From positions 4,344,159-4,408,158 of the forward strand of contig NW_003314263.1 in assembly GCF_000143415.4 (NCBI RefSeq): a DNA stretch of 64,000 bases, read 5' to 3'. The stretch is from Selaginella moellendorffii (Eukaryota; Streptophyta; Lycopodiopsida; Selaginellales; Selaginellaceae). This document shows positions 63,748-64,000 of the stretch, piece by piece; the stretch's first letter is position 1; each line of letters starts with the position of its first letter. The notes under the pieces were generated by a model. That model saw only the letters and a list, made by a program, of their open reading frames with translations, was not told the DNA's origin and did not search any database. Made by a program: the position numbers and the translations under genes.

Positions 63748-64000
63748 TTAACTTTCTATTGCCTCATCATCAACATATTGATTTCTTTTATGCTTCCCCC
63801 TATATTGGTATTATGGGGAAGATTCACTTTGCATATGTTGAGCCATGGCTTCTGCATAGTCGGAGAGACTTCCAAAGCTTCCAATTCTAGAAAGTTTAGG
63901 TGACTATAATCAATAAAATAGAACTAAATATATATTGAAATTTTAATAACTATAATTTACCTCCTTGAGGTTGGAGGCAATTCACGAAATCCTCTGAGCC
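63748..64000 (-). pseudogene. DNA-methyltransferase-like C-terminal exons, copy 2 (cut by window end)
   Basis: Exon 63748-63903 encodes SPKLSRIGSFGSLSDYAEAM, AQHMQSESSP, stop, YQYRGKHKRNQYVDDEAIES and TAA. An intron (about 63904-63961) separates it from the upstream exon at 63962-64000, which matches 43799-43838 (..FHELPPTSR) and continues beyond the window. It shares the layout of 43586-43977 but differs in the stops, so both come from one ancestral gene. Confidence 0.5.

Overview
The window is eukaryotic nuclear DNA from a land plant. It shows GT-AG introns, plant-type LTR retrotransposons with initiator-Met-like primer sites, a CACTA (En/Spm TNP2) transposon, a Mutator-like element, an L1-type LINE, TTTAGGG-like repeats, and one assembly gap of exactly 100 Ns (31451-31550). 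The mix of DUF7869-type transposase and bulb-lectin genes with long degenerate repeats would fit a large, repeat-rich genome such as a fern, lycophyte or gymnosperm. That placement is inference only; the species cannot be fixed from the sequence. Almost every coding region is a mobile-element gene or a decayed gene; only two intact secreted-protein ORFs (508-1338 and 4474-4899) look like possible host genes.

Layout. 0.5-5 kb: an intact GNA-type lectin ORF, a decayed Mutator-like element with long terminal inverted repeats, and a small secreted-protein ORF. 6.4-22.1 kb: the most unusual block. A minus-strand gene (about 16.7 to 6.4 kb) can be chained through about a dozen very short introns. 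It encodes a ParB-like domain, a degenerate DNA-methyltransferase-like tail, basic, acidic and Pro/Thr repeat segments, and a C-terminal FCP1/HAD phosphatase-like domain. Facing away from it, a plus-strand gene (about 18.1-21.5 kb) encodes a DUF8039-like plus DUF7869-like transposase. Introns and flanks of both genes carry many copies of one 22-bp palindrome (ATGGCRTG-N6-CAYGCCAT) that I do not see elsewhere in the window, so the two genes may be parts of one undescribed composite mobile element. A complete 4,258-bp LTR element (9688-13945, target duplication ATCCC) interrupts an exon of the ParB gene. It encodes gag plus two unfamiliar ORFs and no polymerase.

22.65-30.9 kb: a CACTA element with a recognisable TNP2 pseudogene. 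Its intron holds a 5.5-kb LTR element (target duplication GTATT), which itself holds a 1.9-kb internally deleted Ty3/gypsy element (target duplication GGTAA). 30.9-37.1 kb: nested Ty3/gypsy fragments, including a pol gene split by a 3.4-kb block that has unrelated LTRs at its two ends. 37.6-43.3 kb: a long-LTR element with a GAGATGGAGTCC minisatellite inside the LTR. 43.3-44 kb and 61.7-64 kb: two copies of a duplicated segment that carries the convergent ends of two decayed genes, one of them a DNA-methyltransferase-like tail related to the tail of the ParB gene. 44.15-51.2 kb: a LINE whose endonuclease domain is interrupted by a three-LTR TRIM element (target duplication TAGAC). 52.6-54.4 kb: a MULE/SWIM-type pseudogene and a Cys-containing fragment. 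54.4-61.7 kb: AT-rich DNA with a solo LTR, dispersed repeats and a degenerate ~115-bp tandem array.

No rRNA, tRNA or CRISPR feature was recognised. Domain names rest on motif recognition by eye; no database search was run.
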